Positions 1-5,296 of a DNA stretch of 7,144 bases are shown here, one piece after another. The number at the start of each line of letters is the position of its first letter. Position 1 is the stretch's first letter. This stretch comes from Lachnospiraceae bacterium. Its GTDB lineage: Bacteria; Bacillota; Clostridia; Lachnospirales; Lachnospiraceae. The DNA lies in the NCBI GenBank assembly GCA_900751785.1, contig CAADSM010000102.1:1-7144 (forward strand), in the 5' to 3' direction. The notes below the pieces were generated by a model. It was not told the DNA's origin and made no database searches. It saw only the letters and a program-made list of their open reading frames with translations. The position numbers and the translations under genes are program-made.

Positions 1-107
1 CCAGTTCCCTTCTCAGGCCCTGGACCGTCGCCAGATGCTGCTACCGGTACTACAGCCTGTGTCTGATTTATTTTTTTCAGTCTTTTCTTATCTGTTCTTC
101 TGCTCAT
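1..107 (-). CDS. Unrecognised protein, N-terminal part only (runs off left edge)
   Basis: The minus strand is open from an ATG at 107-105 to the window edge, giving 35 complete codons. The peptide begins MSRRTDKKRLKKINQTQ, is strongly basic, then turns into a Gly/Pro/Ala/Val-rich stretch. I do not recognise a family. Two in-frame ATGs lie upstream, at 122 and 146, and an in-frame TGA two codons before 146 (155-153) sets the longest possible start. No start has a convincing Shine-Dalgarno sequence; a GGGG run nine bases before 107 slightly favours that one. Support for a real gene comes mainly from the well-formed minus-strand promoter at 174-202. The gene is divergent from tRNA-Gly. It could also be a chance short ORF or the start of a leader peptide. 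Confidence 0.35.
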   Translation of the reverse strand, partial: MSRRTDKKRLKKINQTQAVVPVAASGDGPGPEKGT

Positions 108-173
108 AGTGATTAACCCCATTTCTTCGTGATATAAGGGCAGCATCCCAAATCAGAAAGCTGTCCTCAAAAC

Positions 174-202
174 ATTATATACCGCAGAGGAACGGAAGTC
201 AA
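174..202 (-). promoter_or_regulatory. Sigma-A-type promoter for the minus-strand partial gene
   Basis: Read on the minus strand, a TTGACT -35 box (202-197) is followed after exactly 17 bases by a perfect TATAAT -10 box (179-174). Transcription would begin near 167, about 20 to 60 bases before the candidate start codons at 146, 122 and 107. Five of six and six of six consensus matches at ideal spacing make this one of the best promoters in the window. Confidence 0.7.
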
Positions 203-247
203 AAATGAAAGGAGAAAAATGAAAATTTATAAAAATTAAAAAAATAC

Positions 248-276
248 TTGCATTTTTGTTACTAGTATGATAAAAT
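248..276 (+). promoter_or_regulatory. Promoter of tRNA-Gly
   Basis: TTGCAT (248-253) and TAAAAT (271-276) are separated by 17 bases, and the run at 219-246 upstream is almost pure A/T and could act as an UP element. Predicted initiation near 283 lies about 15 bases before the mature tRNA 5' end, which suits a short leader removed by RNase P. Confidence 0.7.
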
Positions 277-297
277 ATCAATCGTGTCAGAGATGAC

Positions 298-368
298 GCG
301 GGTGTAGTTCAATGGTAGAACACCAGCCTTCCAAGCTGGATACGTGGGTTCGATTCCCATCACCCGCT
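298..368 (+). tRNA. tRNA-Gly, anticodon UCC
   Basis: The 71-base cloverleaf is visible by eye. The acceptor stem GCGGGTG (298-304) pairs perfectly with CACCCGC (361-367). The anticodon stem CCAGC (323-327) pairs with GCTGG (335-339) around the loop CTTCCAA, with TCC at 330-332. The T arm contains the GGTTCGATTCC signature. The discriminator base is T368, as expected for bacterial tRNA-Gly. CCA is not encoded and must be added after transcription, as for many Firmicute tRNAs. The gene has its own promoter and stands alone, not in a tRNA cluster. A minus-strand gene lies divergently upstream. No repeat of the tRNA 3' end, which would mark an integrated element, was seen in the window. Confidence 0.97.
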
Positions 369-377
369 TTTTTGTTT

Positions 378-395
378 GCCCTGAAGCAGCAGGGC
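378..395 (+). other. Small hairpin in the tRNA-Gly 3' trailer
   Basis: GCCCTG (378-383) and CAGGGC (390-395) form a perfect 6-bp stem with a 6-base loop, a few bases after the T run that follows the tRNA. There is no U tract behind this hairpin, so it is not a terminator by itself. It may be a structured trailer processed away from the tRNA, or chance. Confidence 0.4.
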
Positions 396-422
396 CGCAC
401 GGAGAGGTGTGAAGAGAGGATG

Positions 423-450
423 AAGAGCAGCCTGTATCTGCTCTTTTTTT
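423..450 (+). terminator. Intrinsic terminator of the tRNA-Gly transcript
   Basis: AAGAGCAG (423-430) pairs perfectly with CTGCTCTT (438-445) around a 7-base loop, and five further T residues follow (446-450). The T run overlapping the end of the stem is typical of a Rho-independent terminator. It lies about 55 bases after the mature tRNA end, so the primary transcript carries a trailer of roughly 75-80 bases. Confidence 0.85.
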
Positions 451-600
451 GTATCATTTGATATTCTTATCAGAAATTGAGACAGACTTCTGCAGGCATG
501 ACGCTGCATTTTCCTATCCATGAGTGCGGCGAGAACGGGAACCCTATGCGCCAAATATAGTGCAAACAATTCAGGAAGACGTGGCAATGGCGGAAAGATT
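451..600. other. Spacer without a recognisable gene
   Basis: Open frames cross this stretch on both strands, but none has a ribosome binding site, recognisable protein sequence or codon use like the neighbouring genes. A forward frame that joins the DUF624 gene is open from 524, but the promoter for that gene sits at 602-610, so the early part of the frame is unlikely to be translated. A weak TGCAG/CTGCA dyad lies at 491-508. Nothing else was seen. Confidence 0.5.
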
Positions 601-610
601 GTGCTATACT
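581..610 (+). promoter_or_regulatory. Extended -10 promoter of the DUF624-xpt pair
   Basis: TATACT at 605-610 is preceded by TG at 602-603, giving the TGnTATACT extended -10 form that does not need a good -35 box. The best -35 candidate is GTGGCA at 581-586 with an 18-base spacer, matching four of six consensus bases. Initiation near 617 leaves a leader of about 96 bases to the preferred start at 713. Confidence 0.55.
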
Positions 611-712
611 GTAAAAAATATTTCGGTTCTTACATGCGCGGAAAGCAGTATGGCAGCGGATTCGGCATGTTTGAATGGAGATAAGAAATCAACAGAAGAG
701 AGTGTGGGTACT

Positions 713-1366
713 ATGAAATTTAATCTTATGGACAATGTCGTGACCCGGGCGCTCACAAAGATATGCGACATGATATGCCTGAATGTGATCTGGCTGATCT
801 GCTGTATACCGATCGTGACCATCGGTGCTTCCACGACAGCTCTTTACTCTGTCATGCTGAAGATGGTCAAGAATGAGGAAGGCTATATCTTCAGGAGCTT
901 TTTCAAGGCATTTAAAGAAAACTTCCGTCAGAGCACAGTGATCTGGCTGCTCTTTGTGCTGGTGAGCGTGATCTGGTGGATTGATTTCAACTTCGCAGGA
1001 GCGTTGGGCGGGCAGGCAGGATTCCTGCTGAGAGTGATCTTTGTGCTGCTCGGATTTGTACTGGTGTCGGTATTCATCTACGCGCTCCCGCTGACTGCGC
1101 GCTATGTGAATCCGATCAGCGCCACTTTGAAAAATGCACTGATTCTGACGCTCGCGAGACTGCCGTATACGGCGGTGATGTTCGCAGTCACGGCCGGCAC
1201 ACTGATCGGTTCGGCATGGAACACTACGACATTGATGTTTGCCCTGCCGATGTGGTTCTTTTTCGGCGGTTCTCTCGTGGCATGGATCAATTCCTGTATC
1301 CTGCGGAGAGTGTTTGTAATATTTGAAGACAGCAAAGAAGACGATAATACAAAGGAAGAGGTCTAG
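713..1366 (+). CDS. YesL-like DUF624 family membrane protein
   Basis: This encodes a 217-residue integral membrane protein with five likely membrane segments (about residues 20-42, 75-93, 104-128, 142-165, 172-194) and a short charged C-terminal tail. The segment around 34-72, with [19 protein letters not shown] and then [19 protein letters not shown], is the signature I recognise for YesL/DUF624. In other Firmicutes such genes often sit near carbohydrate-uptake genes, but the molecular function is unknown. The frame is open from 524, yet I place the start at 713: the promoter lies at 602-610, a weak GAAGAGAG site lies 8 bases upstream, and family members begin close to this residue. ATG 650 is the alternative and would add 21 residues. 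Only two bases separate the stop codon from the xpt start, so the two are probably co-translated. Confidence 0.85.
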   Translation: MKFNLMDNVVTRALTKICDMICLNVIWLICCIPIVTIGASTTALYSVMLKMVKNEEGYIFRSFFKAFKENFRQSTVIWLLFVLVSVIWWIDFNFAGALGGQAGFLLRVIFVLLGFVLVSVFIYALPLTARYVNPISATLKNALILTLARLPYTAVMFAVTAGTLIGSAWNTTTLMFALPMWFFFGGSLVAWINSCILRRVFVIFEDSKEDDNTKEEV

Positions 1367-1368
1367 TG

Positions 1369-1956
1369 ATGAACTTTTTAGAGGAAAGAATTGTAAAAGA
1401 CGGAATCGTGAAGGAAGGAAATGTACTGAAGGTTGACAGTTTTCTGAACCATCAGATGGATATCAAGCTTTTGGATGAGATGGGAGCGGAGTTCAAGCGC
1501 AGGTTTGCGGGCAGACCGATCAACAAGATCCTCACGATCGAGGCGTCAGGGATCGGTATCGCGTGCATTGCGGCACAGCATTTTGATGTCCCCGTGGTGT
1601 TTGCAAAAAAGTCGCAGAGCATCAATCTTGACGGAGAGATGTATGTGGCAGAGGTAGAGTCATTCACCCATAAATGCAGGAATCATGTTATTGTATCGAA
1701 GAAGTTCCTTGGGCCAGAGGATCATGTGCTGATCATCGATGATTTTCTTGCCAACGGATGCGCGCTGCAGGGGCTGATCCAGATCGTCCAGGCGGCCGGC
1801 GCGACCGTGGAGGGGATCGGCATCGCCATCGAGAAGGGATTCCAGTCGGGCGGCAGGATCATCCGCAACCTCGGATATCAGCTGGAATCGCTTGCGATCG
1901 TGGACGGCATGGACGCGGAGACTGGACATATTGATTTCCGTTCCCAGGATGTGTAA
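1369..1956 (+). CDS. xpt: Xanthine phosphoribosyltransferase
   Basis: The enzyme converts xanthine and PRPP to XMP and pyrophosphate in the cytoplasm, a purine-salvage step. At 195 residues it nearly matches the length I recall for B. subtilis Xpt (194). The sequence aligns by eye with that protein along its whole length: KVDSFLNHQ at 21-29 includes Asn27 of the purine site, [11 protein letters not shown] followed by CA (120-132) is the PRPP-binding motif, and IEKGFQ includes Lys156, which contacts the purine. The start is ATG 1369; a GTG directly before it shares its G with the upstream stop codon. The Shine-Dalgarno AGGAAGAGG (1353-1361) lies inside the end of the DUF624 gene, 7 bases from the ATG, indicating translational coupling. 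Unlike B. subtilis xpt, it is not headed by a recognisable purine riboswitch and has no pbuX neighbour here. No intrinsic terminator with a T run follows. Confidence 0.96.
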   Translation: MNFLEERIVKDGIVKEGNVLKVDSFLNHQMDIKLLDEMGAEFKRRFAGRPINKILTIEASGIGIACIAAQHFDVPVVFAKKSQSINLDGEMYVAEVESFTHKCRNHVIVSKKFLGPEDHVLIIDDFLANGCALQGLIQIVQAAGATVEGIGIAIEKGFQSGGRIIRNLGYQLESLAIVDGMDAETGHIDFRSQDV

Positions 1957-2005
1957 GGTGCATGAATATCGGCGGATCAGCCTTTCAATCGAGTCTTCTG
2001 CAGCT

Positions 2006-2038
2006 TTGACAGCGGCATCTTAAGAAAATTTTTAGAAT
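2006..2038 (+). promoter_or_regulatory. Tentative promoter upstream of the dedA operon
   Basis: A perfect TTGACA -35 box lies at 2006-2011. The -10 box is unclear: ideal 17-base spacing gives only TTTTTA (2029-2034), while the better TAGAAT (2033-2038) needs a 21-base spacer. Initiation from TAGAAT would fall near 2045, exactly where the inverted repeat begins. The five-gene unit may instead rely on read-through from xpt. Confidence 0.3.
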
Positions 2039-2044
2039 CTTATA

Positions 2045-2094
2045 ACAGCCTCCTTTAGATTTACAGGGTATCCTGTAAATCTAAAGGAGGCTGT
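2045..2094 (+). promoter_or_regulatory. Perfect 23-bp inverted repeat that encloses the dedA Shine-Dalgarno sequence
   Basis: The left arm (2045-2067) and right arm (2072-2094) are exact reverse complements, all 23 positions, around the 4-base loop GTAT. Ten of the 23 pairs are G-C. The right arm contains AAAGGAGG at 2083-2090, the ideally spaced Shine-Dalgarno sequence of dedA; the left arm contains the matching CCTCCTTT (2049-2056), which resembles the anti-SD end of 16S rRNA. In RNA this would form a stem-loop closing the ribosome binding site. No T run follows on either strand, so it is not a standard intrinsic terminator. Whether it is a translational switch, an RNase III site or a DNA-level palindrome bound by a dimeric regulator cannot be told from sequence. 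Confidence 0.75.
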
Positions 2095-2098
2095 ATCT

Positions 2099-2608
2099 AT
2101 GAGTATCCAGACAATAACAAATTATTTTATACAATATGGAGCATTTTTTATCTATCTGATCGTACTGCTGGAGTATATGAACCTCCCCGGGTTTCCTGCT
2201 GGAGTCATCATGCCGCTGGCAGGGATCTGGGCGGCGAAGGGAGCGATCAGTTTTCCGATCGTCATGGTCCTGACTGTTGCGGCCGGGCTGACAGGAAGCT
2301 GGATTTTGTATCTTCTCGGCAGACTGGGAGGTCCCAAGGTCATGGGATTTTATTTTAAGAAATTTCCCAAGCATCAGGCGGTGATCGAAGAAAAAATGGA
2401 ATTTCTGAGAGAGAAGGGATGCATCGGAGTGTTTGTGAGCAAACTCCTTCCGATGGTCAGGACGCTGATCTCCATACCGGCGGGAATGGTAAAGATGGAT
2501 TTTGTGAAATATACCTTGAGTTCGCTGTGCGGCATCTTTCTGTGGAACCTGGGATTCGTGGGTGCAGGATATTTCTTCGGGGAAGCCGCGATCAATTTCT
2601 TATCGTAG
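2099..2608 (+). CDS. DedA family (SNARE-associated/VTT domain) membrane protein
   Basis: This is a 169-residue integral membrane protein. Family signatures seen are the N-terminal LEYMNLPGFPAGVIMPLAG (24-42), with the acidic residue and Pro/Gly re-entrant loop, and SKLLPMVRTLISIPAGMVKM (114-133), matching the conserved [FR]xxPxxRxxxxxxAG block that contains the essential Arg, here Arg121. Hydrophobic segments lie near 13-30, 33-50, 52-75, 108-130 and 140-160. DedA proteins are linked to proton-motive-force maintenance and envelope integrity, and some members recycle undecaprenyl phosphate or move phospholipids across the membrane; the substrate here cannot be assigned. The start ATG 2099 has AAAGGAGG 8 bases upstream, but that site is buried in the inverted repeat at 2045-2094. 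The gene is first in a five-gene same-strand run with lipid-related neighbours. Confidence 0.9.
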   Translation: MSIQTITNYFIQYGAFFIYLIVLLEYMNLPGFPAGVIMPLAGIWAAKGAISFPIVMVLTVAAGLTGSWILYLLGRLGGPKVMGFYFKKFPKHQAVIEEKMEFLREKGCIGVFVSKLLPMVRTLISIPAGMVKMDFVKYTLSSLCGIFLWNLGFVGAGYFFGEAAINFLS

Positions 2609-2645
2609 GACAGGCAGCAGAAAAGACTGAAAAGGGGGACTATAC

Positions 2646-3950
2646 ATGAAGATAGCAATGCTGACTAACAATTACAGACCATTTGTAGGGGGCGTCCCGA
2701 TCTCTGTGGAGCGCCAGGCGCACGAACTGATCCGGCTTGGGCACGAGGTCACGGTATTTGCGCCGACCTATGGAGATACGGGAGAAGCGGACCGCGCTGC
2801 GAAAGAGCGGATCATCCGCTATCATACACAGAAGAGGACGATGGATAACGGGATGGTGTATCCGGGGATGATACCGGGAGAGATCCTGGAGGTATTTAGG
2901 AGGGAGTATTTTGACTGTATCCACGTACATCACCCGATGTTCGTCGGTCCCTGCGCGCTTTATCTCGGAAGAAAATATGATATCCCGGTCATCTATACAT
3001 ACCACACACGATATGAGGAATATCTTCACTATATTCCCTGTTTTCGGATCAATGAAAAGACACCGGCATTCTGGAGAAAGTCCGTGGAATGGATCCGCAG
3101 GAGTGTGATCCCTGCGTACATGAGGTGGTTCGCAGACCGGTGTGATATGGTGCTGGCGCCGTCTGCCGGGATGCGGCAGGTCATAAAGGATTATGGGACC
3201 GAGGCGAGGGTGGAGGTATTCCCCACCGGACTTGCGGAAGAGTTTTACAGCAAAAATTCCAGCCGCTCGGCGCAGATCAGGGAGGAGTTCGGGAAAGGGA
3301 AAAAATACCTTCTGGCCACGGTGTCGAGGCTGGAGAAGGAGAAAAATTATGGGTTCCTGCTCCGAGGGATCGCGGAGATCAGGAGGAAGATAGGGGATCA
3401 TTTCCAGGTGCTCATCATCGGGGACGGAAGTCAGAAGGCAGAGCTTAAGGTGCGGGCATCGATCCTGGGGATCCAGGATGTGGTCACCTTCGCGGGGAAC
3501 ATTCCGAACCATGAGGTGAAAGACTATCTGAACGCGTCGGATCTCTTCCTGTTTGCCTCCAGGTCTGAGACACAGGGAATCGTGCTGGCAGAGGCGATGG
3601 CTGCGGGAAATCCGGTGGTGGCGGTCCATGCGGTAGGTGTGGATGATATTGTGAGAGACGGAGTCAACGGATTCCTGACAGAGGAGGACGAAGGAGTCTG
3701 GTCAGACCGGGTAATAGAGGCGCTGGATGAGACGGTACGAGGAAGGATGGCGGCGGAGGCCGTTTCCACTGCCGAAGATTACCGCTCGTCCAGACTTGCC
3801 AGATATGAAGAGATGCTCTACAATCAATGTGTCTGCAGAAAACGGGAAGAGAGATGGACGAAGGAGCATGTGCTCAGTACAGACAGAAAGGAAGAGAGGC
3901 TTTATGAAGAAGAAAATCGGAGAGAGCATTCTGCAATGGTTATTCGTTAA
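2646..3950 (+). CDS. GT4-family glycosyltransferase, probably 1,2-diacylglycerol 3-glucosyltransferase type
   Basis: This GT-B fold retaining glycosyltransferase has 434 residues. The N-terminal acceptor domain opens with MKIAMLTNNYRPFVGGVPIS, including the Gly-Gly loop at 15-16, then HVHHP (93-97) and YTYHTRYEEY (117-126). The C-terminal nucleotide-sugar domain starts near 220, with SRLEKEKN (227-234) and the EX7E motif Glu308-Glu316 in SETQGIVLAEAMAAG. This SETQG form resembles Firmicute enzymes that put glucose on diacylglycerol at the inner membrane face to make glycolipids and lipoteichoic-acid anchors; the exact donor and acceptor are inferred. AAAGGGGG at 2631-2638 precedes ATG 2646. 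The fold should end around residue 395. Residues 396-434 are highly charged, translate the next gene's ribosome binding site and first codons, and look like read-through: a lost stop or late frameshift is possible. It overlaps the next gene by 47 bases. Confidence 0.9.
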   Translation: MKIAMLTNNYRPFVGGVPISVERQAHELIRLGHEVTVFAPTYGDTGEADRAAKERIIRYHTQKRTMDNGMVYPGMIPGEILEVFRREYFDCIHVHHPMFVGPCALYLGRKYDIPVIYTYHTRYEEYLHYIPCFRINEKTPAFWRKSVEWIRRSVIPAYMRWFADRCDMVLAPSAGMRQVIKDYGTEARVEVFPTGLAEEFYSKNSSRSAQIREEFGKGKKYLLATVSRLEKEKNYGFLLRGIAEIRRKIGDHFQVLIIGDGSQKAELKVRASILGIQDVVTFAGNIPNHEVKDYLNASDLFLFASRSETQGIVLAEAMAAGNPVVAVHAVGVDDIVRDGVNGFLTEEDEGVWSDRVIEALDETVRGRMAAEAVSTAEDYRSSRLARYEEMLYNQCVCRKREERWTKEHVLSTDRKEERLYEEENRREHSAMVIR

Positions 3951-4563
3951 TTATCTGAGGCTGCTGGAGAAAACAGTCCATATCGAATGGCATGAAGATA
4001 CCCAGTTCGGCGACAGCCAGATCTTCGGTTTCTGGCATGAGGACAGCTTTTTCATGAATCTGGTGCTGGAGAACCTGGCACACAAGACAAGGCCGGTTGA
4101 CGTCATTGTCACAGCAGACACAAGAGGGAATTACATTGAACATATGGTACAGAGGTGCGGCGGACACGCGCTGCGCGTGCCGGATGGATACAAGGCGTTT
4201 GCCGCGCTGAAGAAGATCGTGCAGGATACCTATGAGAAGGAGCATTCCCTTGCAGTGGCCTTGGACGGACCGCTGGGACCGAGGCATGAGCCGAAGAAGC
4301 TGGCGTTTTATCTGTCCGAGCATGCGGACGAGGAATTTGTCGGGATCAGCATCTCGTACTCGTCCTGCCTCCGGCTGAAACGCCGGTGGGATAAGTATGC
4401 GATACCTCTGCCGTTTTCCAGAGTAACGGTGGCGGTGAAGGACTACGGGATAGTGAAGAAAAATCAGATCCCGGAGCTTCCGGTGAACGCGGACCATGTC
4501 AGAGGCGTATGCGCGGGCTGCGGGGAACCGGAGGCAGCGGTGAAGAGAATCGGAGCTCTTTAA
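3904..4563 (+). CDS. DUF374 / lysophospholipid acyltransferase-like protein
   Basis: This encodes a 219-residue protein of the DUF374 branch of the LPLAT superfamily. The signatures seen, in order, are FGFWHEDSFF (41-50), TADTRGNYIEHMVQRCGG (70-87), ALRVPDGYKAF (89-99), DGPLGPR (121-127) and RWDKYAIPLPFSRV (161-174). Related proteins transfer acyl chains to lipids at the membrane. The classical HX4D motif is absent (His45 is followed by EDSFF), which as far as I recall is usual for DUF374, so activity and substrate are unknown. The same frame is open back to 3727, but ATG 3904 is chosen because an AAGGAAGAGAGG site ends 4 bases upstream and family similarity starts there. It begins within the last 47 bases of the glycosyltransferase frame, suggesting coupled expression and a shared lipid pathway. 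Confidence 0.82.
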   Translation: MKKKIGESILQWLFVNYLRLLEKTVHIEWHEDTQFGDSQIFGFWHEDSFFMNLVLENLAHKTRPVDVIVTADTRGNYIEHMVQRCGGHALRVPDGYKAFAALKKIVQDTYEKEHSLAVALDGPLGPRHEPKKLAFYLSEHADEEFVGISISYSSCLRLKRRWDKYAIPLPFSRVTVAVKDYGIVKKNQIPELPVNADHVRGVCAGCGEPEAAVKRIGAL

Positions 4564-4603
4564 AAGACAAATCAAGGATGACTTACAGGAAGGGGAGACT
4601 ATC

Positions 4604-5296
4604 ATGGAGATTAATCATATTTTGATCGTTGAGGATGACAAGGAGATCAGGGAGGGCGTCCAGATCTATCTGCAGAGCCAGGGATACGAAGTGTTTCAGG
4701 CGGCAGACGGTGTGGAAGGCCTGGAGATCATAGAGAAGGAGGAGATCCATCTCGCGATCGTCGATATCATGATGCCGCGGATGGACGGGATCCGAATGAC
4801 CATGAAGCTGAGGGAGAAGTATGATTTCCCAGTGATCATGCTGTCGGCAAAGTCTGAGGAAGTGGATAAGATCACAGGGCTGAATATCGGCGCTGACGAC
4901 TATGTGACGAAGCCGTTCACGCCCATGGAGCTGATGGCAAGGGTCAATTCCCAGCTCAGGCGGTACAGGAAGTTCCTGGAGAAGATGACGCCGAAGGACA
5001 ATGTGCATGTGATCGGCGGTCTGGAGATCAATGAGGATACAGTGGAGGTATCTGTGGACGGAGTGCCCGTGAAGATGACGCCGATCGAGTATAAGATCCT
5101 GCTCCTGCTCGCGAAAAACCCGGGACGGGTGTTCTCTTCGGAGGAGATCTATGAGCGGGTATGGCAGGAAAAGGCGATCAATACAGATACGATCATGGTA
5201 CATGTGAGGAACATCAGAGAAAAGATCGAGCTGGATCCGAAGAATCCGAAATATTTAAAGGTGGTGTGGGGCGTTGGATACAAGATCGATAAGTAG
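4604..5296 (+). CDS. OmpR/PhoB-family response regulator
   Basis: This 230-residue protein has a receiver domain (about 4-118) and a winged-helix DNA-binding domain (about 132-229). All receiver residues are present: the acidic pocket Glu10-Asp11-Asp12, phosphoacceptor Asp54 in VDIMMPRMDG, Ser81 in the MLSA switch, Tyr100, and Lys103 in VTKPF. The C-terminal half has the family pattern MTPIEYKILLLLAKNPGRVF, the recognition-helix region DTIMVHVRNIREKIE and the closing wing VVWGVGYKI. It resembles VanR and similar regulators in Clostridia. The start ATG 4604 has AAGGGGAG about 7 bases upstream, and 40 bases separate it from the previous stop. The downstream kinase overlaps its end by 23 bases and is almost surely its partner. 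Targets are unknown; autoregulation of this operon would be usual for the family. Confidence 0.97.
   Translation: MEINHILIVEDDKEIREGVQIYLQSQGYEVFQAADGVEGLEIIEKEEIHLAIVDIMMPRMDGIRMTMKLREKYDFPVIMLSAKSEEVDKITGLNIGADDYVTKPFTPMELMARVNSQLRRYRKFLEKMTPKDNVHVIGGLEINEDTVEVSVDGVPVKMTPIEYKILLLLAKNPGRVFSSEEIYERVWQEKAINTDTIMVHVRNIREKIELDPKNPKYLKVVWGVGYKIDK

Noticed and set aside
219..239. Six-codon ORF (MKIYKN) with a GGAG site upstream on the plus strand
   Set aside because: It lies in A-rich DNA just before the tRNA promoter, where such short frames arise by chance; no promoter or function supports it.
298..368. tRNA-Gly as an attachment site for an integrated element
   Set aside because: No second copy of the tRNA 3' end and no integrase is visible; the minus-strand fragment at the left edge is too short to call one.
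524..712. 63-codon N-terminal extension of the DUF624 gene
   Set aside because: An extended -10 promoter lies inside it at 602-610, the peptide has no family similarity, and DUF624 proteins begin near the ATG at 713.
2045..2094. Inverted repeat read as a terminator of xpt
   Set aside because: No T run follows the stem on either strand, and the right arm holds the Shine-Dalgarno sequence of dedA at ideal spacing. Rho-dependent or other roles are not excluded.
2045..2094. Inverted repeat read as a miniature transposon end or remnant
   Set aside because: The arms are separated by only four bases, there is no target-site duplication, transposase or second copy in the window.
2640..3629. Long open frame on the minus strand opposite the glycosyltransferase
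   Set aside because: It mirrors a clearly coding GT4 gene with GC-biased third positions, has no recognisable domain, and is rich in His, Arg and Pro as expected for an antisense shadow.
4583..5203. Open minus-strand frame opposite the response regulator
   Set aside because: It is the antisense of an unmistakable receiver/winged-helix gene and is rich in Leu, His and Arg without any motif.
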